Assembly (NCBI GenBank): GCA_963969495.1
Contig: OZ018327.1
Coordinates: 32,997,175-33,061,174, forward strand
Length of the DNA stretch: 64,000 nucleotides
Source of the DNA: Ceratothoa steindachneri
Taxonomy: Eukaryota > Arthropoda > Malacostraca > Isopoda > Cymothoidae
Direction of reading: 5' to 3'
Shown piece by piece: positions 36,900-48,000 of this stretch. Position 1 is the stretch's first letter; every line of letters begins with the position of its first letter. Below the pieces are notes generated by a model. The model had not been told where the DNA came from and did no database searches. It saw only the letters and a list, made by a program, of their open reading frames with translations. The position numbers were made by a program, and so were the translations under genes.

Positions 36900-37990
36900 C
36901 TGCTAGAAGACTAACAGGCTACCTAGAGCATGAAATAAAGTGCTGCTACCTCCCCAGAGGAGAAAGGGCTACCTATAATTCCCACTGAGCTAGAAATGAA
37001 ATATTTCTCCCTTCCGATAGAAGGAAATGCTGTCTAGAATTACCACTGAGCATAAAATAAATTACAGCTACCTTTCTGGAAAAGGAAATGCTACCTAGAA
37101 TTATTGGTGAGCATGAATTAAATTAAGACTAAATTCTGGCAGGCGTACCGGCTACCTGAAGCATGAAATAAATTGCTGCTACCTTCCAGAAGAGTGTCAG
37201 GCTACCTATAATTCCCACTAAGCAAGAAATGGAATACTTCTATCTTTCGTGAGAAGGAAATGCTGCCTAGAACTACCAGTGAGCATGAAATTAATTTGCG
37301 TTACCTTCTGGCATAAGGGACAGCTACTTTTAATTACCACCTATCATGAAATTAATTAGCACTACCTTCCAGGGCCAGGGGAGGAATACCTAGAATTACC
37401 GCAACATTTTGGCAGAAAGAAAGACTACATAAATTCCCCACTGAACATGAATTAAATTACACTAAAATCCAAGAGACGGTGGCACTACGTACAAATGCCA
37501 GTGAGCATGAAAACAAATTACTGCAACGTTCCACGTTCAGTAGAATGAATAACCCGTAATGCTAATTCATTCCACTAAACGGGAAACGAATTACCGTTCT
37601 ATTTAGGAAGAAGGAAGGGCCATCTTGAATTACTACTGATCATTAAATTAATTACTGCTACATTCCAAGAAAATTATAGATTGCTTGGAATTATCAATCA
37701 TCATGAAATAAATTATTCTACCTTCCCGTAGAAGAAAATGATAATACCACTGAAATACCACTGAACATGAAATAAATTACCGTTACCTAACGCTAGAAGA
37801 AAAGAGTCTCTAGAGTTACCACTGAGCATTAAATAAATTACTCTTACCTTCTGTGGGAAAGAAGGTCTACCAAGACTCACTACAGAGCATGGGATAAATT
37901 ACGACTGAACATGAAATTAATTACCGAAACCTAAAATTACGACTGAATATGGAATGAATTACCACTATCTATCGACCTAAAATAAACACT
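36900..37990. repeat. Degenerate minisatellite, 61-bp unit, about 17 copies
   Basis: The landmark GAGCATGAA recurs at 36,926, 36,987, 37,048 and 37,109, a spacing of 61 bp, and continues with indels to about 37,990. Shared pieces are CTACCTAGAATTACCACT, GAGCATGAAATAAATTA and TACCTTCCAGAAG. Each unit looks like two related 30/31-bp halves. Units differ by 20-35% by eye. Confidence 0.85.
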
Positions 37991-38865
37991 ATAGAATTCC
38001 GCTTAAATACCGTTAAAATCTGTGTTCCAAGTGATGAGCCTCAAAAGCCATTGTCTCCCGCATACGAGCGACGAAGTAGCGAACGTTTTAAAGAAAATCA
38101 AATTTTGTTACCTTAAATCGGAGTCATTTGTGGTTGAAGGCGGTGATTCTTTTTTCTCTACCGGTGTCACACCGAATTTGATCAGGGCCGGGGGGCAGCA
38201 GGGAGGTTTTGCCCTCGAGGGTTTGCTTCTCGTCCCTGTAAGATAAAAATAAGATGTTTGATTGAGCGAGGCGAATGTTTCGATGAATCCGAATCGTGTT
38301 GATAAAACGCCTGGATTTTGTGACCCAAGCAATCGCTTTTTAGGTTTTCAGTGATGGGTGTTGTGTTTGGAATTATTTCAAAGTGGAGGTGTGGACGAGG
38401 GACAATGAGGTTGTAAGGAATTATAGGAAAAAAGTAGATATAGAAGGGTGAAATGTAATTATGTAGTGAAATTAAGTTCTAGAAAAATGAAATGGATTTA
38501 GGAAGTAGTGGAATGGAGTTATTCAGGGGTAAATGATGGTGTGTATGGGTGAAAATTAAATTTGCACAATTGTATTGCGAAAGATGAATGTGATAGTGTC
38601 ATTGGTTTCTGTATTCGACGTTCTCAGCAACACAAACGGTTCTGATCTTCGGTTTGGCAACCATCACCACCACCTTCAAAGTTTGCACTTTTGAATTCTT
38701 TACTTTCTGCAGGATGTGTGTCTGGAGAGGAGGTGGGGGGGGGTAACTGAGCCCTCCCTGCTTCAATAGGTTGGGTTGAAAGCAGAGCAGGTGTCCTGTC
38801 GGTGTCCCCAAAAGAGCTAGATGCGATTTGAGTAGTCCCAGAAATGGTTGTGTTCAGAATAGCTA
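37991..38865. other. No supported gene
   Basis: A GC-richer block at 38,100-38,250 ends with CCCTGTAAGATA, which resembles a splice donor after a 74-residue open frame (38,022-38,246). No acceptor or homology supports an exon. Confidence 0.3.
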
Positions 38866-38867
38866 AA

Positions 38868-39275
38868 ATTAAAAGAGTTAGTGAGACAAAAGAGGCTAAT
38901 GGACAAAATAGCTAAACCCCCCAAAGGTTAATGAGACAAAAGAGGCTAATGGACAAAATAGGTTGTTCTAACATAGCTAAACCAAAAAGAGCTAGTGAGA
39001 CAAAAGAGGCTAATGGACAAAATAGCTAAACCCCCAAAGGTTAATTAGACAAAATCGGATAATGGACAAAATAGCTCGTCCCAAAGTAGCTAACCCCAAA
39101 AGAGCTAGTGAGACAAAAGAGGCTAATGGACAAAATAGCTCGTCCCAAAATAACTAAACCAAAAATAAATAGTGATACACAAATGTGGACAAAATAGTTC
39201 CTCTCAAAATAGCTAAACCAAGAAAACCTAGTGAGACAAAAAGGCTAGTGAACAAAAAAGCTAGTATTTAAACAA
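38868..39275. repeat. Tandem repeat with 64-bp units built from four 16-bp subunits
   Basis: The unit consists of four diverged 16-mers around a core like GACAAAAGAGCTAAT. Spacing between AGGCTAATGG landmarks alternates between about 64 and 48-50 bp, as expected if one 16-mer is lost in some units. About 7 units. Confidence 0.85.
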
Positions 39276-39540
39276 CTTGTACACCTGGAATTAGGTTCAA
39301 TGAACTTAGCACCTACCGCGATGACCACCGCGCCAGGTCAAGGACCATCAGGATCGCACTTCTGGGCATCTATGCTTTCTGCGCCAACTGGCTTCTCATA
39401 GTTGCCGAGAACTGCTGCCAAAGGATGAAACTGGTCCAATGCGTTTCTGTGTTCCAAACTAACAAATCAAATATTAGCTTAATAGACGCGTATGTGCGTC
39501 AGTGGCAAAATCATAATATATAGTTCCGACGTGAATGATA

Positions 39541-40470
39541 CGAGGGGCGGTCAATAAGTTTCGCAATTCGGATATAAGGAAACAAGATATGAGGAAAAGT
39601 GTTTTACTATTTTTCAATATAACTACCCTCGACTTCAATGCACTTACGCCACTTGTCCCTGAGGCTTCGAACTCGGGCCAACCAGAAATCTCCCGACTGC
39701 TGTTCAATCCACTCCTGGACGGCAAGCTAGACATCTTCATCGTCCCCAAACCGGCGTCCACGCAGTGCAGCCTTGAGCTGGCGGAATAAAAAGTAGTCGC
39801 TAGGGGCCAGATCTGGACTGTAGGGGGGATGGTTGAGCTCTTCGAATCCGCACTCGCGCAGGGCAGCTTGTGCAACTATGGCCTTGTGGACTTTGACGAC
39901 GTTTGAGTCGATCATGGGGCGTGAGGTTTCTAGGGACCCAACGAAAAGAGACCTTGGTCATGGCCACATTGTTGTGGATGATGTTGATAACACTTCCATG
40001 TGATATTCCAAGTTCTCGCTCGATTTCTACGACCTTCACCCGTCGATTTTCGAGGATGATCCTCTCCACGCGGGCTACATTGTCATCGTTGGTCACGTCT
40101 GACGGGCGTCATGGACGGGGGTCATCTTCAAGGGACTCACGACCATGGCGGAACTCCCTATTCCAGCGAGCAATGGTTGCATAAGAAGGGGCGGTGTCGG
40201 TTTACACTGAAACCATGCGTTCTCTTTTGAATTCTTGCCTTCCTTGGTCAAAAATTTGATCACTGCGCGGTGCTCAACCTTTTCCATTGTTGAAATGAAA
40301 GATTTGTGACTGAAGATCTGCGATCAGCTACTGCTTCTTAAATAGACGAGGCAGGAGCGTGCGGCTGCAAGTCCTGACTTGTCATAACCTGTCCTAACAC
40401 CCCCACAAACAGCCATCCCCCATACTCTGTTTTGCCCTACCGATTCGCAAAACTTATTGACCGCCCCTCG
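39541..40470 (-). mobile_element. Mariner element with both terminal repeats, internally deleted
   Basis: The ends are inverted repeats starting CGAGGGGCGGTCAATAAG. They match at 28 of 31 positions by eye and are flanked by TA on both sides (39,539-39,540 and 40,471-40,472), the expected mariner target duplication. Length is 930 bp against about 1.3 kb for complete mariners. The right end abuts a (TA)n tract. Transposase runs on the minus strand. Confidence 0.93.
39606..40287 (-). pseudogene. Mariner transposase, middle deleted
   Basis: ATG at 40,285-40,287: MEKVEHRAVIKFLTKEGK, then (shifted) the paired helix-turn-helix DNA-binding region, with VVEIERELGISHGSVINI at about 39,980-40,040. After LTPHDR the frame jumps to HKAIVAQAALRECGF, HPPYSPDLAPSDYFLF and the C-terminus KWRKCIEVEGSYIEK. 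About 150 residues, including the first catalytic aspartates, are gone. The third aspartate in SPDLAPSDY is present. A frameshift and a stop (after GDDEDV) also occur. It cannot transpose on its own but could be mobilised through its ends. Confidence 0.9.
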
Positions 40471-40511
<41 letters not shown>

Positions 40512-40512
40512 G
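40471..40512. repeat. (TA)n microsatellite beside mariner
   Basis: About 20 TA units with one CA. Mariner inserts at TA, so the tract was probably the target. Confidence 0.95.
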
Positions 40513-40514
40513 AC

Positions 40515-42000
40515 TACATAGCAAAGAAATATATAAAATGTAAAATGTGTACTTGGTACTCAACATGAAAAGAGGAAAAAAGCGTAGTGCAAAATGAAAA
40601 AAGACGCTAAAAGGGAAAAAGTACAAAAACATTCGAGTAGAAAAGGCAGCGAGTACAAAAAATTGTGAAGAATAAAAAAATCACACTATTAAACCTCCAA
40701 GGAGCACCAACGGATAATGAGTAAAATATATATCTACTAAACTTTCGAAAGAGCACAACGAATGTAAGGTGTACAAACACATGAAGAGACGCCACAAGAT
40801 GTTGGCAAATGAGAAAATAAAAGTAGATAAACGAACTGAGAAGAAAAACAAGAAAAAGTACAAACATACATGATACAAAACAACAAAAGAGTACAAATTT
40901 TATTATAAAAACATGTAAAGGGTAACAAAACATGTTTAATACACAGTATGCAGAAAGTAAAAAGTTAGAAGGGGCAAATAAATGCAAATAATACAGAAAC
41001 ATGCGATGAGTACAAGCTAAGTAAACATTCAAAAACTGGAAAAACAGACCAAGAGTACACATAGCTCTGATGAGTGCACAAACCAGCGAAAAATGCGCAA
41101 ACATAAAATGAGTACAAAAACGCAAAATGTAATCAAATGGTAAGACAATGTTACGATGTAAAGAGAACAAATTTGCAAGGAATGAAAGCAATGAAATGGT
41201 ACAACAGTATGCCAAAAGTAAAAATACTCAAGATTACAAAACAACCAAAGAGTACAACGAAATTCTAATCTTAGGTTAGTACAAAAGATCGAAAAGAGTA
41301 AAAAAACTATCAAAACTTCCCATTAGTGCATAGCAACAAGAGTACAAAAATAATAGGTTCCAAATATGCAAAGAACACTTACAAAGAGTACAGGAGCATG
41401 CAAAGATCATTAACACACAAAAAGAGTAAACAAAAATGCCAAATTACAAAGCTTGAATTTGTAAAAACACATTAAAAGAGCACTAACAGTTAAGGAGTGT
41501 AACACATGAAGAGTACAAAAGAAATCATGAAAAGACTACTCACACATGTAAAGAGTACAAAAGATACAAATATTATAAATCATTGAGAGTACAAAATATA
41601 GAAACATATAATACCCACGCAGGACAAAAGTGCAAAGATGAAAAGTATCAAACGTAAAGAGTACAAAATAATATGAAGAGTCCATAATACAACGCAAAGT
41701 CTAAAAAAACAGACGGAGTACAAAAACATAAAGATAAAAATTGCTCAGGAGTACACAAAAATGTACGGGCAACAATAGGTTCAGAGTACAAAAAACATGC
41801 GAATCATAAAAGTATGCTGAGTACAAAATATGCTGAGCAAAACCGGATGCCGAGTACAAAACATGCAGAGCATAAAGGATGCCGTGTAGAAAATATGCGG
41901 AGCACAAACATCTGTCGATTAAACGTGCTCAGCACAAAAAAGATTCTGAGTACAAACCATGCGGAGTACAAAATGATTCTGAGTACAAAAACTTCATTTT
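40515..42000. repeat. Degenerate short-period repeat, 16-17-bp unit (GAGTACAAAAACATGC-like)
   Basis: Dozens of variants of GAGTACAAAAACATGC follow one another with spacers of 0-10 bp. The most regular part is 41,815-41,995, with consecutive 16-17-bp units. The minus-strand open frames (for example 40,607-41,215) are products of the repeat: low-complexity, hydrophobic, no domain. Confidence 0.8.
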
Positions 42001-42610
42001 GAGGACGTTATTAGCATTAATTTAATTAAAACTACACATCGAAAACCAACGAGGGCATTTCCGCCACAAGGGTGGGGGATTCGGGAACAAAGCGAAGTTA
42101 GTGGACCCAAAAATGTAATGGGGGATTAGCCCCCTGGAGTCTTATCTGAGGGGACTATCCCTCCCTCCCTCCTTAATAAATAATATAGATGCACAAGCAG
42201 AAAAATCAGCGATTTTAATTCCCTAGCGCCCACTAGCGTGGGTATAGTGCCCAACGAAGGGTTGCTAAGGGCAATACAGATGATGGAAGAATAAATTAAG
42301 AAATGGATTGAAAATTGACCAACAAAAGGGGACCAACGACGAGCCTTGTCCCAGGGGAAAGGGTTTCGTGTTTACTGAGACAGCCCCTTGCAGGTGGGGA
42401 CGAACTTGTACTAACGAGTACTTGTACTCGTGCAGAATTTCCTATCTCTTGTTCCCACATGTGCTTAGGCCCAATTATGCATGAAAGAGGATGTTAAACC
42501 TTCGAAAAAGTCCTAAGGTAAAAAGGTAAATTTGAATTGGTCGAAAGAGTGTACTTACTTTAGCTTCCGAGTGTCCAACATTCTTCACAAATGTCAAGAG
42601 AACGACGTGG
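42001..42610. other. No gene recognised; 3' flank of the bHLH gene
   Basis: Contains a TCCC-rich patch near 42,165-42,180 and an ATTAAA (minus strand) near 42,210 that might serve as a poly(A) signal for the upstream gene. No coding motif. Confidence 0.35.
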
Positions 42611-43183
42611 CTAGTGAAGAAACTCCGCCAAGGCCATAATGTACGACTGGGTCATCTGGAGGGTCTCGAATTTGGACAACATCTGGTCGTTGCTAAGCGA
42701 AGGGATTACCTCCCTTAGGCGGTCGAAAGCCTCGTTCAGGCTGTTCATGCGCTGCCGTTCGCGGGCATTGGCGGCCAAACGCCGCTTGCGCAGGGCATCT
42801 TTGGGCAAGGATTTCGAAGGACGTTTTCGAACCCTCCCGGACGACGGGTGGCTCCTGCGGGAAGACGGTGGAAGGCTTTCCAGGAGGGAGTGGCTGTTGC
42901 CATCGAATCCACGGTCCCATGGAGATGGCGGGGTTTCTTTATTATCGCTTGCTCTCGTAGGAGTCGCGTCTTCCGAATGAGTGAAGGAGTTGAATGGAGG
43001 ATATAGAGGTTTAAAGGTAGGATCCTCCTTCAGGGTTAGCTTCTGAGGAAGAGGGGTTCCTCGGGGTGACAGACGGGTAAACGGCACGACCCCAACTTGA
43101 ATCTTGACACTGGATTTCACCGTGGCTTTGGGAGGTGACTTGCCACACCGCAGATACTGCCATGAGTACCAGACTCCTTTGAA
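42611..43183 (-). CDS. Atonal-family bHLH transcription factor, last coding exon
   Basis: The frame ends with a bHLH domain of about 58 residues: [20 protein letters not shown] (basic region and helix 1), [11 protein letters not shown], a loop with SNDQMLSKF and helix 2 [18 protein letters not shown], then TAG at 42,611-42,613. The ETLQMxQ signature separates Atonal/Amos/Cato/Atoh1 from NeuroD/Neurogenin. Such proteins bind E-boxes as dimers with Daughterless and specify sensory neurons. Before the domain lies a low-complexity Ser/Pro/Arg region. There is no in-frame ATG before the bHLH. An acceptor (cttttcacctgtcag) precedes 43,183, and the frame is open from there ([15 protein letters not shown]), so an upstream exon probably supplies the start. 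The exact paralogue is unresolved. Confidence 0.85.
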   Translation of the reverse strand, partial: FKGVWYSWQYLRCGKSPPKATVKSSVKIQVGVVPFTRLSPRGTPLPQKLTLKEDPTFKPLYPPFNSFTHSEDATPTRASDNKETPPSPWDRGFDGNSHSLLESLPPSSRRSHPSSGRVRKRPSKSLPKDALRKRRLAANARERQRMNSLNEAFDRLREVIPSLSNDQMLSKFETLQMTQSYIMALAEFLH

Positions 43184-43198
43184 CTGACAGGTGAAAAG
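43184..43198 (-). promoter_or_regulatory. Predicted 3' splice site of the bHLH exon
   Basis: On the minus strand the sequence cttttcacctgtcag meets the exon at 43,183. A second acceptor-like site (catcactttcag) lies 18 bp upstream in the same frame. Upstream pyrimidine-rich DNA supports an intron here. Confidence 0.5.
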
Positions 43199-43351
43199 TG
43201 AAACTGAAAGTGATGTAAGAAGTAGGAAAATGTGTAGTAGGTATATAAAGATAAAAAGAGTTTTAGATTTGCCCTCATGTAGAGGGCTCCTCCCAGGTTT
43301 TTCTTGTCTTGTCTCTTATTATTCTTCCGTTTATTTGTTTTTATTATTATT

Positions 43352-43383
<32 letters not shown>

Positions 43384-43387
43384 AATT

Positions 43388-43422
<35 letters not shown>
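43352..43422. repeat. (TC)n/(TA)n microsatellite
   Basis: TC run at 43,352-43,364, then TA tracts with interruptions near 43,383-43,393. It sits at the 3' end of the LINE to its right. Confidence 0.95.
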
Positions 43423-43431
<9 letters not shown>

Positions 43432-43697
43432 CTTTCTTTTTTTTATCTAACATTAAGTAAATAAATAAATATATTTGTTCTTTCCTCCATCGTGGCTTTC
43501 AAGCTTTTCAAGTTTCTTACTTGCTATATATATCTTTTTATTTTATATTGCTATCTTACTAGGTAATATATCTTATGCCGGGGTTTAGGTTTTAATTCTT
43601 GATTGTTTAAATAGGTTTTATATTGGGGGCTACGCCTCTTTTACTCTCCGTTGTAATTTCTTCATTCTTTGGGCTTTGGTGATCTTACTTCGTGTGT

Positions 43698-46453
43698 CTA
43701 AGTATAAATTCCGACTTGGTGTTCTCGGGAGCAGTTTCTTCCACTCGGGAATAGGGATTTTCTGGTGACACGACCCCTGACTGCTCTCGGTATGTCAAGG
43801 TTGTGGTTCGTATTCGGGAGTATTTCCTCTTCTATTTTGTCCCAGGTCTTTCTCCCTAGCCTTTGGAGTTCTATATTCAGAGGGGTTAGTCCTGCTCTTG
43901 CGTGCAGGACTGTCTGCTGAATATAGTCTGTCCTTTTCGCTCCAGCTATAAGCAGGGCTGCTTTGTTCTGCACTCTCTTTATTTGTCTGAGAGAGGTGGA
44001 ACTCGCAGCCTGCATGACCACTGCCGGGTACACTAATGTTGAGCGTACCAGAGCAGTCTATAGCTTTTTTAAGTTCTCGGAGCTGAGGTTTTTAAACCCA
44101 TACAGTTTGCCAAGCTGTATTTTGGCTAGGGAGATTCTGTCACTAATGTGAACTTTGTACCCTTTGGAGGTAAATTGTACACCTAGGACTTTTCCTTTGT
44201 TACCATATGGGTAAACATCGCCATTTACTGTGACATCCACACTTCTTAGGCGGTTAATTGGAAGAATTTGGAACTTTCGGCGGTTGGTCTTGATTTTCCA
44301 CTTTCGTTCATATCGATTGATGTTGTTGATTTCGATGGCTGTCTGCCTTGCTTGATATCCGGCATGCTTGTAGTAGCTGGGGACGATTTGCGTGCTGTCT
44401 TCTGCAAACTGCAGGTATATCACTTCCTCCCCTACCGGATCAGGTAAGTCCAGTGTGTACAGAAGGTACAGCAGCGGATTCAGACAGCCACCTTGTGGAA
44501 CACCCGCCTCGAGCTCAAACTCGGGTCCTCTCTAGCCCTCGATCGAAATTCGGGCTTTTCTGCGCATGGTATAATCGCAGAGGACCATTTCCAGGATAGG
44601 GTTCAGCTGGAGGCCTAAGATCTTGTGTTGTAAGCCTCTTAGCCAAACCTTATCGAAGGCCTTTTGCACATCTCGCATCACCACGTCTACGTATTTCCTC
44701 TCAGCTTTACACCGGGCAAGCTTTTCGGTGAGAAGGGCAAGGGCTGTGTCCGTCCTCCTTCTCTTGCGGAACCCGTGTTGCTGAGGGCTGTGGGCTCCTA
44801 GCTCGGTCAGTTGATCTTGCAACCTGTTAGCCAAAAGCTTTTCGTTAACTTTGCCTATAATCTCCAGGAGGGATATTGGCCTGTAGTCCACCAGTTGATC
44901 AGGCTTCCTCCCTTTGGGTATAAAGATGATTTTAGCAATCTTTAAACCGTCTGGGAAGTAGCCCGTATTCAGGGAAGCATTGTAGATGTTCGTGATTCCC
45001 TGAATGATCTGCCGGGGGGCATGCACCAAGTTATTTCTGGTGATGCCCGTCCAGCCTGGTGCCTTCTGTTTGAATGTTTTTATGACTGCCATGACCTCTT
45101 CAGGTGTAGTTGGTTGGCCATGATCTGCCAAATTCCTTCCTTCGTCGACATAGGCATGTGGGAGCGTGCGATGCACATTCTGATTCAGATCTTCAATCAG
45201 TTGGCCTTCGAATTCCTGGTCGAATTCCGCATTTTCTTCTGGTGTTATCCTGAAGATACTTTTCCAGAACATGCGGAATCTTTCTTTAAAACCGCCGAGT
45301 CTTCCAAGTAGTCATCGCCCTCCTTAATGCGGGTCTTTTCTCTACTTGTATGATCTTTCAACTTGTTCACAAGTCGCCAGAACACATCGGGTCAAACCTC
45401 GCTGTCAACCTTTTCAATCAGGCTGTCCCAGACTTCAGCCTGTTGCTGGTTGATAGCCTGCTTAAGTTCTTCACTCAGGCGTCTTAGCAGCGTTGTTCTT
45501 TCCCGATTTGTACCCTCTCTCCTGGTTTCCTCATACACCTCCCTGTGCACTCTAGCGATCTCTCTCATTTCCTCGGTCCATCTGGGTTGAGGGAGAGTTT
45601 TGTACCTTTTCATCGGCACAATCTCACGATCTCCTTCGATGATGCGGGCAGTTATCGCTTCCAGCTCCTCATCGATCTTCTCCAGACTCGCCCCGTTCAG
45701 GCCCACTGGTTCATATCTAGCAAGGATTTTCTTGTAGCGTTCCCAGTTGGCCGAAGCGTAGCTTTTTCGAAGAAGAATTGGGAGCTGAATTGGCGTGAGA
45801 GAAATGGTCGTCAAGATCGGTATGTGGTCGTTGGGGACTGTCGGGCCTGGCTCACTACGGTAATTGAAAGGGAAGCCATCACTTGTCATGATTATGTCAG
45901 GTTTCGTTGCGGACCTTACGGTGAAATAGGTCGGAAAATCCGGTCCTATACGCTGAATGTTTTTCATTCTCATAATCATTTCCAAGTTATGACCTCTTTC
46001 GTTTGTGTTTCCGTAGTCAGCCGTTCGGCATCTGTCATTGAGGTCTTTCCCAAGGAATGCCATTCTGCCGTGGCCAAACAGGGTGTAAAAGTTTGTTAGA
46101 GGGAGATACTTGCGTCGAGGTGGTTGGTATGCCGCCGCTACTATGAGCTTGCCTACTAAAGTATGCAGCTCTACCGCCACGAAGGACTCGTTCATATCCG
46201 TAAGGCGTTTGAACGATAGGTTCCTTCTGACGGCAATGGCAGCACCATCGTACCTCTCCTGAGAATTGTTTTTTGAGATCACTCTGTAGCCTGGTATCTT
46301 CAACTGCTTATTGGTCGTATCGATACCATGCTCCGTAATCAGTATGATGTCGGGATCTAGCACACGGAATATGTTGCCGTATGCCGTGGCTTTCCCCTCC
46401 CATCCATTATTGTTGAGCGTTAAGAACTTTAACCTATTGTTTTGGTTTTCCAT
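43698..46453 (-). pseudogene. Jockey-like ORF2: APE endonuclease and reverse transcriptase
   Basis: ATG at 46,451-46,453. Endonuclease (45,800-46,453): FLTLNNNGW, ILITEHG, FLGKDLND, PDFPTYF and PNDHIPIL, all main catalytic positions present. After a frameshift between 45,392 and 45,272, the RT has GYFPDGLKIAKIIFIPK, DYRPISLLEIIGK, DVQKAFDKVWLRG, then an in-frame TAG near 44,530, EAGVPQGGCLNPLLYLLY, and the catalytic box as FAEDSTQI (expected FADD). Another TAG lies at about 44,056, then LVYPAVVMQAASS and QIKRVQNKAALLIAGAK to the stop at 43,698. So it has one shift, two stops and one altered catalytic residue. Confidence 0.9.
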
Positions 46454-47890
46454 TCTCTGTTCTGGCTTGTGTGGATGTCCTAGTGTTTACGGGTAGTTGA
46501 TTTCCTTTTCCCGTTTCTTCTCTTTTTGAATTCTGTTGGAGACAGTTCAACAAAGGTTTCACGGTGGAAGGCGATACTTCGGTTATACAAAGCTTCCTCC
46601 ACCGTTTCTTCGTCGCATTAGGCATTGAAGTCCCATTTGTAAAACTTCTTCTTGATCCCCACACAGATTTTGTTCGTGTCCCAGTCCTTCGGGAAGGGGA
46701 ATTGTTCCGAGGCGTATATATATATAGGTTGATCCTGTCGGCGTCAATCTACTTATTTTTCGACTTCTTTACCTTTTGGGGCTTTGCTTCGCATACGGAG
46801 CCCTCTGAGTCCGAGGAGTCCGTGGTGTCGGATGTCTCCGACTCTTTCGTTTTTTCTGCACACTGTGGTTTTGGTTGGACTGTCTTGGTGGCCGCCTCTC
46901 TCTCTTTTTTGGCTTCGATCCTGGGATCTGGCCGTCTAACCTCCTTATTGTTTCGCTTCTCTGTCTCCTGGTTTATGCTAACCATTTATTTGGGGACCAT
47001 TTGCAACTGGAGTACGTCACCAGATGGTGGGTTCTCGGAGAACCACATCTCGCTCATACCATTATTTGCCAGCATCTGGTTCAGCTCCTTTGCAAATGTT
47101 CCTGGGTTAGTTAGATTTCTGACATGCGCATATAATATGCATGTCAGAATTTTTGTGGAGTTCTCATTCTCCAGCCTCAGGTAGGTTTTCTTTGCTTTAG
47201 TTTCTGTGAGGACTGCCTTCGCTGCTTTTGCATACGTGGTGTTCTGCCTCCTGGTTTGCTCATCTTTCTTTTGCTGAACCTTCTTCTTGATTAGGTCTTT
47301 TTTAAGAGGGCAGGCCATAGCCATAGAGCGATGTCCTAGGCCGCAGTTGGCACACTTTTCTTTCGGGCTGCTGCAGTTCTTCCAGTGGTGCCCCGCCTCG
47401 CTGCACCTTGAGCAGATCTCCTGTGTTTCAGGACAGTCTTTTGTCGCGTGGCTCTCCATCTTGTAACAGCGGAAGCAGAACTGAATGGGAGTAAATTCTT
47501 CCATTTCTATCTGCTCTCCGCTTATTTTTGCGTTAAAAAGCAAAAGACTGTTCTCTTTTGCCTTTTGAGCCATCGCTGTGTTCGTGAAGACTACTTTGAA
47601 CACATGCGAGTATTCCACGTTTTCTTTTCGGTTCCAGAACTTGATGACTTCCGAAACTTTAGCCCATCACTGGTTCTTCATAATCTCGTATTTAATTTGT
47701 TCCTTAGTATGTTGACCAATCCAAGGGTCCAGCTTCCTGCAGAAAACGCTCCTGTGCGTTTGGAATTGTGGTGGGATTGCAGGTTGAACATGAACTGCGG
47801 GATGGGGTGGATGAATGGTGGGTGGACCCGGGCAGGCCCCTCAGACGGATGATATGTGGCGGACTTAATGGTGGGTGGTGATTGAATCAA
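46434..47890 (-). pseudogene. Jockey-like ORF1, Gag-like with three zinc knuckles
   Basis: The middle part (46,986-47,618) carries three knuckles in a row: CFRCYKMESHATKDCP, CSRCSEAGHHWKNC and CANCGLGHRSMAMAC, then ILTCILYAHVRNLTNPGTF. In-frame stops occur at 46,986 and 46,749. The C-terminal region is rich in Lys/Glu/Ser. Upstream, 47,620-47,890 is in another frame (AGSWTLG). The protein would bind element RNA. Spacing of the knuckles fits Jockey-superfamily ORF1. Confidence 0.85.
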
Positions 47891-48000
47891 CTACCACCAC
47901 CCGGGGGTGCCGCCCCGTCTGGGGTTTGGTTATCGATGCTGCTTCCAACTTACACAGGGACGGTTATATGTCCCCCTGTGGTCTTGGCCGGAAACTACCC

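Larger units (their letters stand above)
43423..48000 (-). mobile_element. Jockey-like LINE, near full length, beside the bHLH gene
   Basis: On the minus strand: ORF1 (about 47,890-46,434), ORF2 (46,453-43,698), 3' untranslated DNA, then an A-rich end (AAAAAAAAGAAAGAAAAAAA) joined to TA repeats at about 43,423. ORF1 and ORF2 overlap by 20 bp. The 5' limit is unclear; 48,000-48,520 may be its 5' untranslated region. The 3' end lies only about 240 bp from the predicted bHLH splice acceptor, in the same orientation. Confidence 0.88.

Noticed and set aside
38022..38246. 74-residue frame ending at a donor-like CCTGTAAGA
   Set aside because: No matching acceptor or partner exon; a single donor-like site is common by chance.
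40607..41215. 202-residue minus-strand open frame, hydrophobic
   Set aside because: It lies entirely in the 16-17-bp repeat array, shows no domain and only reflects the stop-poor strand of the repeat.
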